From: Flavivirga spongiicola | Lineage (GTDB): Bacteria; Bacteroidota; Bacteroidia; Flavobacteriales; Flavobacteriaceae | Assembly: GCF_030540825.1 (NCBI RefSeq) | Contig: NZ_JAUOEO010000001.1 | Location: 1,647,001 to 1,711,000 of the forward strand | Length of the DNA: 64,000 nt | Reading direction: 5' to 3' | Part shown: in pieces, positions 53,749 through 62,429 of the stretch | Layout: each line of letters starts with the position of its first letter | Position numbering within the stretch: the stretch's first letter is position 1 | Program-made: the position numbers and the translations under genes | The notes under the pieces: generated by a model | Databases searched by the model: none | The model's input: only the letters and a program-made list of their open reading frames with translations | What the model was told of the DNA's origin: nothing

Positions 53749-56700
53749 CTAGAATTTTTCTATTTTACCAGAAACTGAAATTTTTACTTTAATAGGATTA
53801 AATGTTAACCAACCAGTCTTTCCTCTTCCAAAACTTTGAATTCTTCTAAAAACTTTTGAATTTGTGTCCTTATTTTGAGTAGCATCATTATTCAATCTAA
53901 ATTCATAAAAAATAGAAGATAACGTTTGGACTTTAAATAGAAACGAATTTAGTTCTTCATAATTTGGATTTTCCCAATCAATTTCATCTTCGTTTAAACC
54001 TAACAAAAACATATCGTTAATATGTAAAGTCGTCACGATTTCTTTTCCATTTGCAGGTAATTGATATACTGGAAACACTTTACGTTTACGTTCTACCACT
54101 GTCCAGAAAGTTACAACCTCTTCTTTTAAGTTTCCCTTATCATCTTTATAAATTAAAACATGATGATTATTTCTTGGGTTTACCCATTGATTTACGTTAT
54201 CTTTTAATTGTTCTGCTCCACCAATATTTTCTTTTAAGCGTACTTTTAAAACGGGTACCGGGTCTCCATTTCTATTTGGTAAAAATACTTGTGGTTGCTT
54301 TATACCATGCTCATCAACTATAAAAAACGTATTTGCAGGTATTTTTCCTTTTTCAAACCCTCCTAAAACGTGAATACGCTTAAATATCAATTGCCTGATG
54401 GTTTCATCTACTACCTTTTCTAATTGTTTTTCTGTAGTTAAATTGTCTATTGGTTTTCTTACATGAAATGCTGGTTCTGCATGTGGCGCCTGCCTTTTAC
54501 CAAAAACAGTTTCTTTATGTAATTGCCCGCGAGCAGCTATACCAACATTTTTATAGGTCTTTCCATTTTTCTCAGTTCTATGCGTTCTTTTAGTAACTAA
54601 ATTATTTTGTCTTTTATGGGATACAAGAATGCACTCTACCGCTTGTTCTGCATCATAATTAAAAGTATTCCAGGGTAGCGGAAAGTTTTTTAATTCCGGT
54701 TTTCTGTTATACCTGTTCCATTTAGACAATTCTTGCACATAAGAAACTTTTGTACAAGCCATGACTAGAGCATCAATAGCATGATGACGATGGTCTTCAC
54801 GAGACTTAGAATTCTCATTATTTAAAATATGGTTTAACCCCCATTTTTGGCGTAAATTTGAAGTTACCTGTCCTGGCGAAACCGTAACCTTATTGCATAT
54901 TTTAGAAAGATAGTTTTTAGCTTCTTTACTAATATATCTGGTGTCATTTAACTGCCGCGAGGTAAAATCATCATCAAAATTTTGCTGCACAAACCTTTTA
55001 AATTTTTGATAAGCATTAGGGTATTCCTTTGTATCGGAAAATAGTTTTAAAGCACGCTCTTTAATGGTCGCCCAATTAGCTTCGTCATTACCGTAAAATT
55101 CAAAGGGTGTTTTGCTTCCCTTTTTTCTATTTTCATCGGCATAGCAAAGTGTTTTATTGTTAAAACTATCATTTAAAGAACGGCTCCATGGGTGAATATG
55201 TTCAATTTGGACTTCTCCGGAAAACAAATCTGTTATTGATATGGCTTTTCCTGTATATGGACAGGTTTTTTTACATTCTTCCCAAAGTTTAAATTTTAAA
55301 ATATTTTCGTGTGTAATGCGGGCATATTTTTCCACTTCACTTTTTACCCTATCATTTTCACGCTCTAATCGTTTTTGGTTTCTTCTAATTTGGTTACGTT
55401 TAGATTTAGATGATTTTAAGTCGCGCGCCATCTCTACTTTTATTTCGTCAATCTGTCCGTATTCATCAATGAGCTCATTAACCAACTTTCGTAACTCAAA
55501 TAAAGCCGTTATTACAATAGGGTTTCTTATAGATTGTATTTCTTTATCGGCTTCCTTGTCTACTGGTAACTTATCAAGTAATGTGCTTGTATCTATTGAC
55601 GCTGAATGGTGATATATTTTTTTTAATTGCCTATCGTTAAGCCCAAAATCTTTACGAAGTATCTCTTTAAGAGTATCAATAAAACCGCCCTTAGTTTTAG
55701 AGCGAACAATTCCTTTTATATTATCAATTAGTTCTAATTGTTTTTTATTCTTCTCTAATGTATCATGCTGCCATTTATCACCAAAAGTATTTTTTATCCC
55801 TCCCATTACAACAGCTACATCATAGGTGTAGCCTTGCTGTAAAAAGGGTAAAATATTTCTAATAGCTTTTCTACTTAAACTGGCATACCCTTCTTTAACA
55901 TTAAACTTTGAAATGGCTTCTGCCTGTACATTGGTAAAATTCCAATTTTTAATGGCGTATTCCTTTAAGTTAGATTTACTATCAAAAAAATACAATGCAT
56001 GCCAAATATCGTCTTGCTCTTTTGAGGTGAAATCGAACCATTTTTTACCAAAGTATTTTTTATTGGATAAATTAGAGATGGTATGTGTGCCTGTTATTTT
56101 ATCATCATCTTTAAAATTAAACTTAAATTCTGCACTTTCTTTATCAATAAGTTTTCGTATTCTTTTAAAAGCAGGCTTCTCAATAGAATATAAAAAACCT
56201 GCTATTTTCTCTTTTTCTTCCTGATTTATTTTAGAGCCATTGCATTCTACTGTATTTACCCATTGCCAAACCCTAAACTGTTCAAAAACAACAGCACTTA
56301 TAGGGCATTTAGTTTTTGTCGGCTCAAAAGAACAATTGCCAACCAAATGCTTTTGAGAACGCAAAGGGCGTTGATGAAATAAAATACCGTCTTCTTTGTA
56401 ATTATCTATTTTTCTGCCTCCAAAAAGTGTTTTTAACTCATTATTTAAAACAGTATGAAACGGCGCTTGTTTCTTCCAAATCAATTCAAATTCATCTATA
56501 TACATTTTTCGTGTTGTATACCTGTTTCTTATACGCTCTAAACCATCTTGAAAAGGCTGATGCTCTTTTGGATAAACTTCAAACAAATACGAACCCAGGG
56601 TTTTTTCTTTAATGCTTTCTACTGTTTTAGTAATCCCTATTTTTCCTTCTTTGGCATTTCCCTTAAAAATAGCACCATCGTCTGCACCTCCTTTTCTACT

Positions 56701-57138
56701 ATTACTTAAAAAGCCTCTACGTTGAATTAAATGATAAAAGATTCTACCTATTTCCTCTAAAGACAATTTTTCATGCAGTGCTTTTTGTCTTAACTCGTAA
56801 GGATTCAACGAAAACCAAGAAGCAAGTTTTTTAGCAGGAAATTGTTTAGTTTTTTTCCATTCCTTAAAATCATAATCATTTAAAGGGCACATATTGTATT
56901 TAGAAAGTGCTTTTAATAGCTTTTTCTTCCTTAAACGTCTTCTAAAAAACTGTCTTCTCACACCTCTTGCCCCTGTTCTACTTGCATTTTTAGACATTTC
57001 ATTATCTCCATCTCCCAAATTATCTACACCCATTGGAAAAACCCTGCTTCCAATACCAAGTATTCTATTTTGTGTATCATCGATTAATGCCCAACCAATG
57101 CTATTAGTCCCTAAATCCAGCCCTAAAACTTTTGCCAT
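53749..57138 (-). CDS. cas9: CRISPR-associated endonuclease Cas9 (type II-C)
   Basis: The 1129-residue protein is a compact Cas9. RuvC-I LGLDLGTNSIGWALID gives Asp8; an Arg-rich bridge helix follows (RRQFFRRRLRKKKLLKAL, ~60-77). RuvC-II is IDEIKVEMARDL; the HNH domain has VQIEHIHPWSRSLNDSFNNK near residue 645; RuvC-III has EDHRHHAIDALVMAC near 785. All catalytic residues appear present. It cuts DNA directed by crRNA:tracrRNA. It is convergent with cas1-cas2, its 3' end facing the array. A probable promoter (TTG at plus 57197-57195, -7-like run at 57176-57169) lies just upstream, back to back with the tracrRNA promoter. Confidence 0.97.
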   Translation of the reverse strand: MAKVLGLDLGTNSIGWALIDDTQNRILGIGSRVFPMGVDNLGDGDNEMSKNASRTGARGVRRQFFRRRLRKKKLLKALSKYNMCPLNDYDFKEWKKTKQFPAKKLASWFSLNPYELRQKALHEKLSLEEIGRIFYHLIQRRGFLSNSRKGGADDGAIFKGNAKEGKIGITKTVESIKEKTLGSYLFEVYPKEHQPFQDGLERIRNRYTTRKMYIDEFELIWKKQAPFHTVLNNELKTLFGGRKIDNYKEDGILFHQRPLRSQKHLVGNCSFEPTKTKCPISAVVFEQFRVWQWVNTVECNGSKINQEEKEKIAGFLYSIEKPAFKRIRKLIDKESAEFKFNFKDDDKITGTHTISNLSNKKYFGKKWFDFTSKEQDDIWHALYFFDSKSNLKEYAIKNWNFTNVQAEAISKFNVKEGYASLSRKAIRNILPFLQQGYTYDVAVVMGGIKNTFGDKWQHDTLEKNKKQLELIDNIKGIVRSKTKGGFIDTLKEILRKDFGLNDRQLKKIYHHSASIDTSTLLDKLPVDKEADKEIQSIRNPIVITALFELRKLVNELIDEYGQIDEIKVEMARDLKSSKSKRNQIRRNQKRLERENDRVKSEVEKYARITHENILKFKLWEECKKTCPYTGKAISITDLFSGEVQIEHIHPWSRSLNDSFNNKTLCYADENRKKGSKTPFEFYGNDEANWATIKERALKLFSDTKEYPNAYQKFKRFVQQNFDDDFTSRQLNDTRYISKEAKNYLSKICNKVTVSPGQVTSNLRQKWGLNHILNNENSKSREDHRHHAIDALVMACTKVSYVQELSKWNRYNRKPELKNFPLPWNTFNYDAEQAVECILVSHKRQNNLVTKRTHRTEKNGKTYKNVGIAARGQLHKETVFGKRQAPHAEPAFHVRKPIDNLTTEKQLEKVVDETIRQLIFKRIHVLGGFEKGKIPANTFFIVDEHGIKQPQVFLPNRNGDPVPVLKVRLKENIGGAEQLKDNVNQWVNPRNNHHVLIYKDDKGNLKEEVVTFWTVVERKRKVFPVYQLPANGKEIVTTLHINDMFLLGLNEDEIDWENPNYEELNSFLFKVQTLSSIFYEFRLNNDATQNKDTNSKVFRRIQSFGRGKTGWLTFNPIKVKISVSGKIEKF

Positions 57139-57206
57139 AATTTTATGAATTCTTTGAAGCTAAAAGTACAAAAAAATAATGAGTGATTTTCTTACAAAAA
57201 ACCATA

Positions 57207-57236
57207 TTGTGTATGAAAACTATTTTAGTATCTTTG
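57207..57236 (+). promoter_or_regulatory. tracrRNA promoter
   Basis: TTG (57207-57209), exactly 19 bases, then TATCTTTG (57229-57236): a full match to the Bacteroidota consensus TTG-N19-TAnnTTTG. Initiation is expected near 57241. Confidence 0.85.
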
Positions 57237-57240
57237 TATT

Positions 57241-57329
57241 AAGATTAAACTTTCTAATCCTTAATCTTATTACAATAAGGCTATATGCCGTAGATGAAAA
57301 TCTTTAGTCCTGCTTCGGTGGGACTTTTT
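57241..57329 (+). ncRNA. tracrRNA
   Basis: TTTCTAATCCTTAATC (57251-57266) is identical to 16 bases of the plus-strand repeat and so complementary to crRNA; this is the anti-repeat. It is followed by the nexus-like AAGGCTATATGCCG and a final stem AGTCCTGC-TTCG-GTGGGACT (57306-57325) with a UUCG loop and T-run, a rho-independent terminator. It is divergent from cas9. Pairing and the preceding promoter both fit; the 5' end is inferred. Confidence 0.92.
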
Positions 57330-57389
57330 ATATGTAGTTATTTAATTTCTAAGATAAAACCGATACAACTACAATTAAACTATTCCGTA

Positions 57390-57629
57390 TTAAGAATCAA
57401 GCTCAAAATTTAATAATTCTTTGGGGTGGATCTCTAAACCTTTAGAGAGTTCTAGTAATGAAGATAATTGAATATTCCTTTTTCCTTTTTCAATTTTACT
57501 GATGTCGCTATAATCGATATTGCAACGGGTCGCTAATTGCCTAAAACTTAAGTTCTTAGATTCTCTAAGCTTCTTTAAGTTTTTTCCAAATAAGATTTTA
57601 AAATCGTTTTTGTCTATTCCGTTACTCAT
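57390..57629 (-). CDS. XRE family helix-turn-helix regulator
   Basis: The 79-residue protein is a single Cro/C1-type HTH: FGKNLKKLRESKNLSFRQLATRCNIDYSDISKIEKGKRNIQLSSLLELSKGL. ATG 57629 is preferred to the GTG one codon earlier. It lies between the tracrRNA gene and a palindrome-rich non-coding region, and is divergent from the latter. It might regulate that region or the CRISPR locus; neither is shown by sequence. Confidence 0.9.
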   Translation of the reverse strand: MSNGIDKNDFKILFGKNLKKLRESKNLSFRQLATRCNIDYSDISKIEKGKRNIQLSSLLELSKGLEIHPKELLNFELDS

Positions 57630-57670
57630 CACATTGATTTTACAGCAATGTCATAAGTTTTCAATAAAAA

Positions 57671-57694
57671 ATAGTGGGTATATTTTCCCACTAT
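57671..57694. promoter_or_regulatory. Operator-like palindrome near the XRE gene
   Basis: ATAGTGGG and CCCACTAT, 8-bp perfect arms with an 8-base spacer, lie 42 bases upstream of the XRE start and just before a plus-strand -7 box TACATTTG (57707-57714). The layout fits autoregulation and control of the divergent transcript. Confidence 0.55.
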
Positions 57695-57706
57695 TAATAT
57701 TTTTAC

Positions 57707-57714
57707 TACATTTG
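57707..57714 (+). promoter_or_regulatory. -7 element upstream of the structured RNA region
   Basis: TACATTTG exactly matches TAnnTTTG. No good TTG is seen at -33, where the palindrome arm stands, so the promoter may need an activator. Confidence 0.45.
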
Positions 57715-57776
57715 ATATAGAAATATTAAATTTGCAATTCTTCAAATAGAAAATATTGAAGCTATTGCTTTGAGTC

Positions 57777-57885
57777 TCGAAAAGAAAACTGGTAATTTTT
57801 TGCAGCGAGATGATAAGTAGATTGGCTCACGGACCTAGGCGTGAGCTCTCTTATCGCTGCACGGTATACCAGTACCTCTTTTCGA
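57777..57885 (+). ncRNA. Long hairpin, first domain of an unknown structured RNA
   Basis: Five nested helices: TCGAAAAGA/TCTTTTCGA (57777-57785, 57877-57885), ACTGGTA/TACCAGT, TGCAGCGA/TCGCTGCA, GATAAG/CTTATC, and GCTCACG/CGTGAGC with an 8-base apical loop GACCTAGG. No ORF. The family is unknown to me. Confidence 0.65.
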
Positions 57886-58013
57886 TAAGTTGAGTTCCAC
57901 GCCTTTTTTGTTTCCATACATTACAGGCTTTAACAGGGTGTTTACCCTAGTGCTGAATTCGTTTCAGCATCTGGCGTGATTAGTCTCATTCTGGGCGAAA
58001 CAGCTTCAACTTA
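57886..58013 (+). ncRNA. Multi-helix second domain of the unknown structured RNA
   Basis: Closed by TAAGTTGA/TCAACTTA (57886-57893, 58006-58013) and CACGCC/GGCGTG (57898-57903, 57973-57978), containing hairpins AGGGT-GTTT-ACCCT and GCTGAA-TTCGT-TTCAGC. AGCTTCAA at 58003 could pair alternatively with TTGAAGCT at 57757, a possible switch. Confidence 0.55.
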
Positions 58014-58058
58014 CAATTTTAAGTTTCACTAATAAGGAAAAAACGTAAAATCTAATCC

Positions 58059-58385
58059 ATGGAAAAAACAGAAGCCTATACATTGCCAGATAGTTTTATA
58101 CTGCCACACTATGCCCTTATAGCCACATTGATGGTGTTACTGGATAAATCTGAGCTAAAAGACACCGTTAAAAAGCACTGTAAAACGGGATTAAAGGTCA
58201 TTGGGATTATTCATGCCGATGATAGCTACAACATGGGAACGAATCTTTTATCAAGAAAAGAGTTTGATGGGTTCTTTACATTATTCCCCGAAATATACTT
58301 TAACAACAGAGCATTGATTCCGGCACATATGATTATTGAGAATCTAGAATGCTGCGTTAAAGCAAATGATATAGTACATGAATGA
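58059..58385 (+). CDS. Hypothetical 108-residue protein
   Basis: It is a soluble protein with no recognised domain. LPDSFILPHYALIATLMVLLDKSELKDTVKKHCKTGLKVIGIIHADDSYN is its most regular part. It is 45 bases after the structured RNA, so the RNA may act as its leader. Its end overlaps the next start by 8 bases (ATGAATGA), which suggests translational coupling. Confidence 0.6.
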   Translation: MEKTEAYTLPDSFILPHYALIATLMVLLDKSELKDTVKKHCKTGLKVIGIIHADDSYNMGTNLLSRKEFDGFFTLFPEIYFNNRALIPAHMIIENLECCVKANDIVHE

Positions 58386-58650
58386 ATTTACACTAAAGGA
58401 TTATAAAAAACTTTTTGAGAATTTATATCCACAACTAAGTGCGTTTGCATACAAGTACCTCAACGATCTGGAAACCTCAAAGGATCTTGTTGAGGAAGTA
58501 TTTGTTAAATTATGGGAAGATAAAATCATTTTTCAAAACAAAGACCATGCAACAGAATTTTTTTATAAGACAGTAAAAAATGAATGCCTTCATTATTTAA
58601 AAAGTAAACACGATAAGGTTACGGAGCGTTATGAACCCTCGCACAAATAA
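58378..58650 (+). CDS. Truncated ECF sigma factor-like protein (region 2 only)
   Basis: The 90-residue protein matches region 2 of ECF sigma factors (YPQLSAFAYKYLNDLETSKDLVEEVFVKLWEDK, FFYKTVKNECLHYLKSK) but ends before region 4, so it lacks the -35-recognition helix. It may be a decayed gene, or a small protein that binds core RNA polymerase. The start is coupled to the preceding gene. A full-length ECF sigma gene lies at the window end. Confidence 0.7.
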   Translation: MNEFTLKDYKKLFENLYPQLSAFAYKYLNDLETSKDLVEEVFVKLWEDKIIFQNKDHATEFFYKTVKNECLHYLKSKHDKVTERYEPSHK

Positions 58651-58952
58651 AATTTAGTATGTAAGTGATTCCCTTTTGCTCTTTTATATAAAAGCGTGTA
58701 ACTTCTATAGCGTAGAAAATTTAATCTCTCTGTTTGCTTGATGAAGCAATAATATCTCTAACTAACATTTTTCTGGCAAAAGGGTATCTTACATCGGTTT
58801 TTCTCTTAATTCTGAAGCTAAAACGATATCATGTTATAATTGGATAGATCTAAAAAATCAAACTTTTAATTAACTATAATAATTAATCTGATTTATATGT
58901 ACGTTCTTTAAATGTTACTATATTTAGTCTCTAAATTAGATTTAGCCTTTTT
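58651..58952. other. 302-base gap without a clear gene
   Basis: AT-rich. No continuation of the truncated sigma gene was recognised in the three forward frames, so decay of the missing half is complete or it was never there. No terminator noticed. Confidence 0.4.
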
Positions 58953-59699
58953 ATGTTTAAAAACCCCTTTTCGTTTTCTGGCAGAATAAGAAGGCTTGAA
59001 TATGGACTAACCTATCTTTTTTGTATTTCAACTCTTATATTATTCTCCTCTTTTATTGAGGCTTCAGATTTTTCAGACTCTATATTTTCTCTATTTGTTT
59101 TAATTGCATATTGGATTTTATTAGCCCAGGGCTCTAAAAGATGCCACGATTTGGGAAATAGTGGGTTCTATCAAGTAATCCCATTTTACATACTCTTTAT
59201 GCTTTTTAATGATGGACAAAATAATGAGAACAAATATGGTCTTAATCCAAAATCTAAAGAATATCTAGAAAAAAAGCGCTCATTTAAATTTCCTGTTGTT
59301 AAAAAAATATCTCGGATAAAATTTATTGAAATTATCACTGTAACACTACTCCTTGCTTTAATTTTGGGCATTAATAACTTAATATTTCCTGAATATGATA
59401 CATACCTAACACTTTCATATTTTTTAATGCCAATTCCAGGCTTTATTTTTTTACTTTATATTAGTTATTACAAAAAGTCTTATCCAGAAGAAAAATCTGG
59501 CTTGGTTAATCAGCAATTAGTTTTTGCAGTCTTTTATTATTTAACCATTAGACTTTATAACATCGTTTTTAGACTGGCAAGCTTCGACTTAGAAACTATC
59601 ATTTTCGAGCTAATACTAATCTTGTTCATTTTTGGATTAACTTATATTTCTTTGAAGCTATATTCATCCATTTTTAATCACCGTTTAAAAGATGTTTAA
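58953..59699 (+). CDS. DUF805-type membrane protein with a C-terminal extension
   Basis: The 248-residue protein starts with a DUF805 domain: FSFSGRIRRLEYGLTYLF, SKRCHDLGNSGFYQVIPFYILF and the NKYGLNPKS that ends the family. After about residue 115 there is an extension with four more membrane helices (IIVTLLLALILGINNLIF, LSYFLMPIPGFIFLLYISY, FAVFYYLTIRLYNIVF, ILILFIFGLTYISLKLY). The family's function is unknown. Its stop overlaps the next gene start by 8 bases. Confidence 0.85.
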   Translation: MFKNPFSFSGRIRRLEYGLTYLFCISTLILFSSFIEASDFSDSIFSLFVLIAYWILLAQGSKRCHDLGNSGFYQVIPFYILFMLFNDGQNNENKYGLNPKSKEYLEKKRSFKFPVVKKISRIKFIEIITVTLLLALILGINNLIFPEYDTYLTLSYFLMPIPGFIFLLYISYYKKSYPEEKSGLVNQQLVFAVFYYLTIRLYNIVFRLASFDLETIIFELILILFIFGLTYISLKLYSSIFNHRLKDV

Positions 59700-62334
59700 G
59701 TTAAAAACACTCTATTCTATTTCTGGGATTTTGCTTATAGCTTTATTATTCACAGGGTTATCTGAAAGAAAAACAGTCACCAAAGCAAATAAAATTATTT
59801 GGTCAGAAAATAATATCACATGGGATAATTTTACAAAAGTTGAAAAAAAGGAAGAGGATTATGTAGCTTCAATAAGTTATGGCATTTATTGTCCGGAAAA
59901 TATTTCCTGGCTAGACTCTAATATCTATGCCTATATGGATCCTGATGAATCGGAAAAGTTAGCAGATTCTATGTTAGATGATCAGGTTCTAATTCATGAA
60001 CAATACCATTTTAACATTACAGAGTACCATACGCGCCTTTTAAGAAAAGAAATTGTAAAACTAGGTAAAGATAAAATCAATAATAAAACAATAAACTCCT
60101 TATATAATAAATACTATTCGGAAAACGAATTAATGCAAGTAGAATATGATAGTATTACCGACCATAATGCCATTACAGAAAAACAAAGGTATTGGGAAAT
60201 GAAAATTGATGATTTATTGCGTCAAACCGCATATTATAAAAACCCAGATATACTTAGTTATCTTCAATATGATGAAGGGGACAGCAAATACTTTAGAAAA
60301 ATCTATAGAACTTTTGACAATGATATTCTATGCTCGTTTCCTATTTATGAGGAAAGTATAAAATATGGAGAATCGTATAAAATAGTTGAAAAAGGGAACG
60401 AAGTCATTGTTTCTTTTTTTAAGAATGGTGTTTTAAAAAATGGCGGCGTATTTAATACTGCAATAGTTTCGATTAAAAAAAACAAAGAGCTCATTGAAAT
60501 TAAATATTTTAATCCTGATAATACTTTGAATGATGGGTTACTCTATTGCATTTATAAAAGATACAACAAAGCAGATAAAAAAGTAGGCCATTATTATAAC
60601 TCTAAAAAAGAAAGGGTTAGTGTAAACAAGATTTATCAAACTGAAAACAAAATTGAATCTCAAGGCTGCTACATAACTTCTTATTACGATATCGATTTAA
60701 AGCGTATTAATAACAAATATGGGATACATTATAAAAAAAGCACATTAGACTCTTTAGGTAGAACAATTAAAATTGATTTTTTTGACTCAAATAATACTCC
60801 AAAAAATGATAACGATTTTGTGTCAAAAGTCATTAAAGAATATGACTCTAACCATCAATTAATTAGTTACAAAGAGTATGATGAGGATGGTGATTTTGCG
60901 AAGCATCTATCTTCTTATAATAATAAGTATGAATATGATGAAAGGGGCAACTTAAAAAGAAATATCAATCTTAATCAAGACTCAGAAATTGCTCCAAATA
61001 AAGACGGTATTTCTATCTACTCTTATACCTATGACTTATATGACAACTGTACCAGCTCTAAAAGATTTAACAAATCTAATGATCCTGTTTTAGGTCTAGA
61101 TGATTACCATATGGTAATTGAAAAATTTGATGAGAAAGGACGCTCTTTGTTTTATGGCAAATATTATCCTGGTTATGTTCTATCATTTAATGACGAAAAA
61201 TGGGGGGCTTCAAAATACAACTACCCTAATGATTCTCTAGTTTATGTTCACAATCTAGATGTTTATAATGATATTTTCAATGATGATTCTGGTGTTGCTA
61301 TTCTTAAAAAGCATCTGGATAAAAAAAATAGGGTGAAGAAATTAATTTATTTAGATACCAATAATAATTATGCTCAAACCAAAGATGACATTGTAGAATT
61401 TCAGTATCAATATGATAGTCGCGGTAATAAAATCCAAGAATCTACACTAGATTCATTAGGAAATATTAAAGCGTTTCAAGCTGATGTAGCAATAGTTAAA
61501 TGGGATTACGATATAAATAATAATAAGATCAAAACAACATATTATAATAGTTCGTCGGAACTCGCAAGTGCTGATCAAAATGTTACCTATAACATATATA
61601 AGTATAATAATAAAAACCAGCTTATAGAAAGAACTAACTTCAACAAGAATATGGAACCCGAAATGCTTGATGGCTATTTTAAACGTAAGCTTATCCCTTC
61701 TGTTTCGGGCAATGATTCTATTGTATTAAACTATAATACAAATAATAAACTTCTTAAAGGCGCTTGTAAAACAGTATACACTTATAATAAATACAACAAC
61801 AAGACATCCAAATCTTTTTTTAATAGTAGCAATAAACCAGCTTTAAATGATTTTGGGGTTTCGTCGATTAGATATTATTATAACTCAAAGCAGGAATATA
61901 TAGGATATGCTTATTTTGATAAAAATGGAAAAAAAACTAATAATATTAAGGGCATATCATCTAACAGTCAAACCTTAAATGAATTGGGTTATGTGGTTTA
62001 TGATACTTATTTTAATAAAAATGATAAGCCCGTTATAGGTCCTGAAGGTTACCATAAAAAAGAATATACATGGAATGAAAAAGGAGAGGTAATAAAAATT
62101 AGAACTTTTGGCGCCAATAATAAATTAATCGAAGATGAAAGTGGGGTGGCACAATACATATATACTATTCAAAACTCTGGTCTAATTAAAAGTGTAAAAA
62201 GATATGATAGAAACGGTCAATTAACAAATAACAATGATGGCATAGCAGAGACCTATTATACATCGTATTTAAATGGTCTATATTACCTTGAAAAAGAACT
62301 AGATTATTTGGGCAATGAAATTTCTAAAGATTAG
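59692..62334 (+). CDS. Large DUF922 metalloprotease-like protein with YD-type repeats
   Basis: The 880-residue protein has an N-terminal membrane or signal segment (YSISGILLIALLFTGLSE), then a DUF922-like domain with a zinc protease motif in LIHEQYHFNITEYHTRLL (HExxH). From about residue 200 to the end it contains many imperfect repeats of the form YxYDxxGNxxxxxxxxxxNxP/A resembling YD/RHS repeats (YDERGNLKRN, YDSRGNKIQES, DSLGNIKAFQ, DYLGNEIS). It is probably exported. Coupled by overlap to the DUF805 gene; function unknown. Confidence 0.75.
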   Translation: MFKLKTLYSISGILLIALLFTGLSERKTVTKANKIIWSENNITWDNFTKVEKKEEDYVASISYGIYCPENISWLDSNIYAYMDPDESEKLADSMLDDQVLIHEQYHFNITEYHTRLLRKEIVKLGKDKINNKTINSLYNKYYSENELMQVEYDSITDHNAITEKQRYWEMKIDDLLRQTAYYKNPDILSYLQYDEGDSKYFRKIYRTFDNDILCSFPIYEESIKYGESYKIVEKGNEVIVSFFKNGVLKNGGVFNTAIVSIKKNKELIEIKYFNPDNTLNDGLLYCIYKRYNKADKKVGHYYNSKKERVSVNKIYQTENKIESQGCYITSYYDIDLKRINNKYGIHYKKSTLDSLGRTIKIDFFDSNNTPKNDNDFVSKVIKEYDSNHQLISYKEYDEDGDFAKHLSSYNNKYEYDERGNLKRNINLNQDSEIAPNKDGISIYSYTYDLYDNCTSSKRFNKSNDPVLGLDDYHMVIEKFDEKGRSLFYGKYYPGYVLSFNDEKWGASKYNYPNDSLVYVHNLDVYNDIFNDDSGVAILKKHLDKKNRVKKLIYLDTNNNYAQTKDDIVEFQYQYDSRGNKIQESTLDSLGNIKAFQADVAIVKWDYDINNNKIKTTYYNSSSELASADQNVTYNIYKYNNKNQLIERTNFNKNMEPEMLDGYFKRKLIPSVSGNDSIVLNYNTNNKLLKGACKTVYTYNKYNNKTSKSFFNSSNKPALNDFGVSSIRYYYNSKQEYIGYAYFDKNGKKTNNIKGISSNSQTLNELGYVVYDTYFNKNDKPVIGPEGYHKKEYTWNEKGEVIKIRTFGANNKLIEDESGVAQYIYTIQNSGLIKSVKRYDRNGQLTNNNDGIAETYYTSYLNGLYYLEKELDYLGNEISKD

Positions 62335-62429
62335 CGGTGTCCAATAAACTGGTAAATATTTAAAATTCAACTATTTTACTTGGCAATATCTACAACTATT
62401 AATGATCTTCCCAAGAGCCTGAGCAAAAA

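Noticed and set aside
54051..57148. Plus-strand ORFs of 84-123 codons within cas9
   Set aside because: They are antisense shadows of the cas9 reading frame.
57777..58013. Retron msr/msd
   Set aside because: A long hairpin next to a second domain recalls retrons, but no reverse transcriptase gene lies within several kilobases.
57777..58013. RNase P RNA, tmRNA, SRP RNA or group II intron
   Set aside because: None of the conserved core sequences I know for these RNAs was found.
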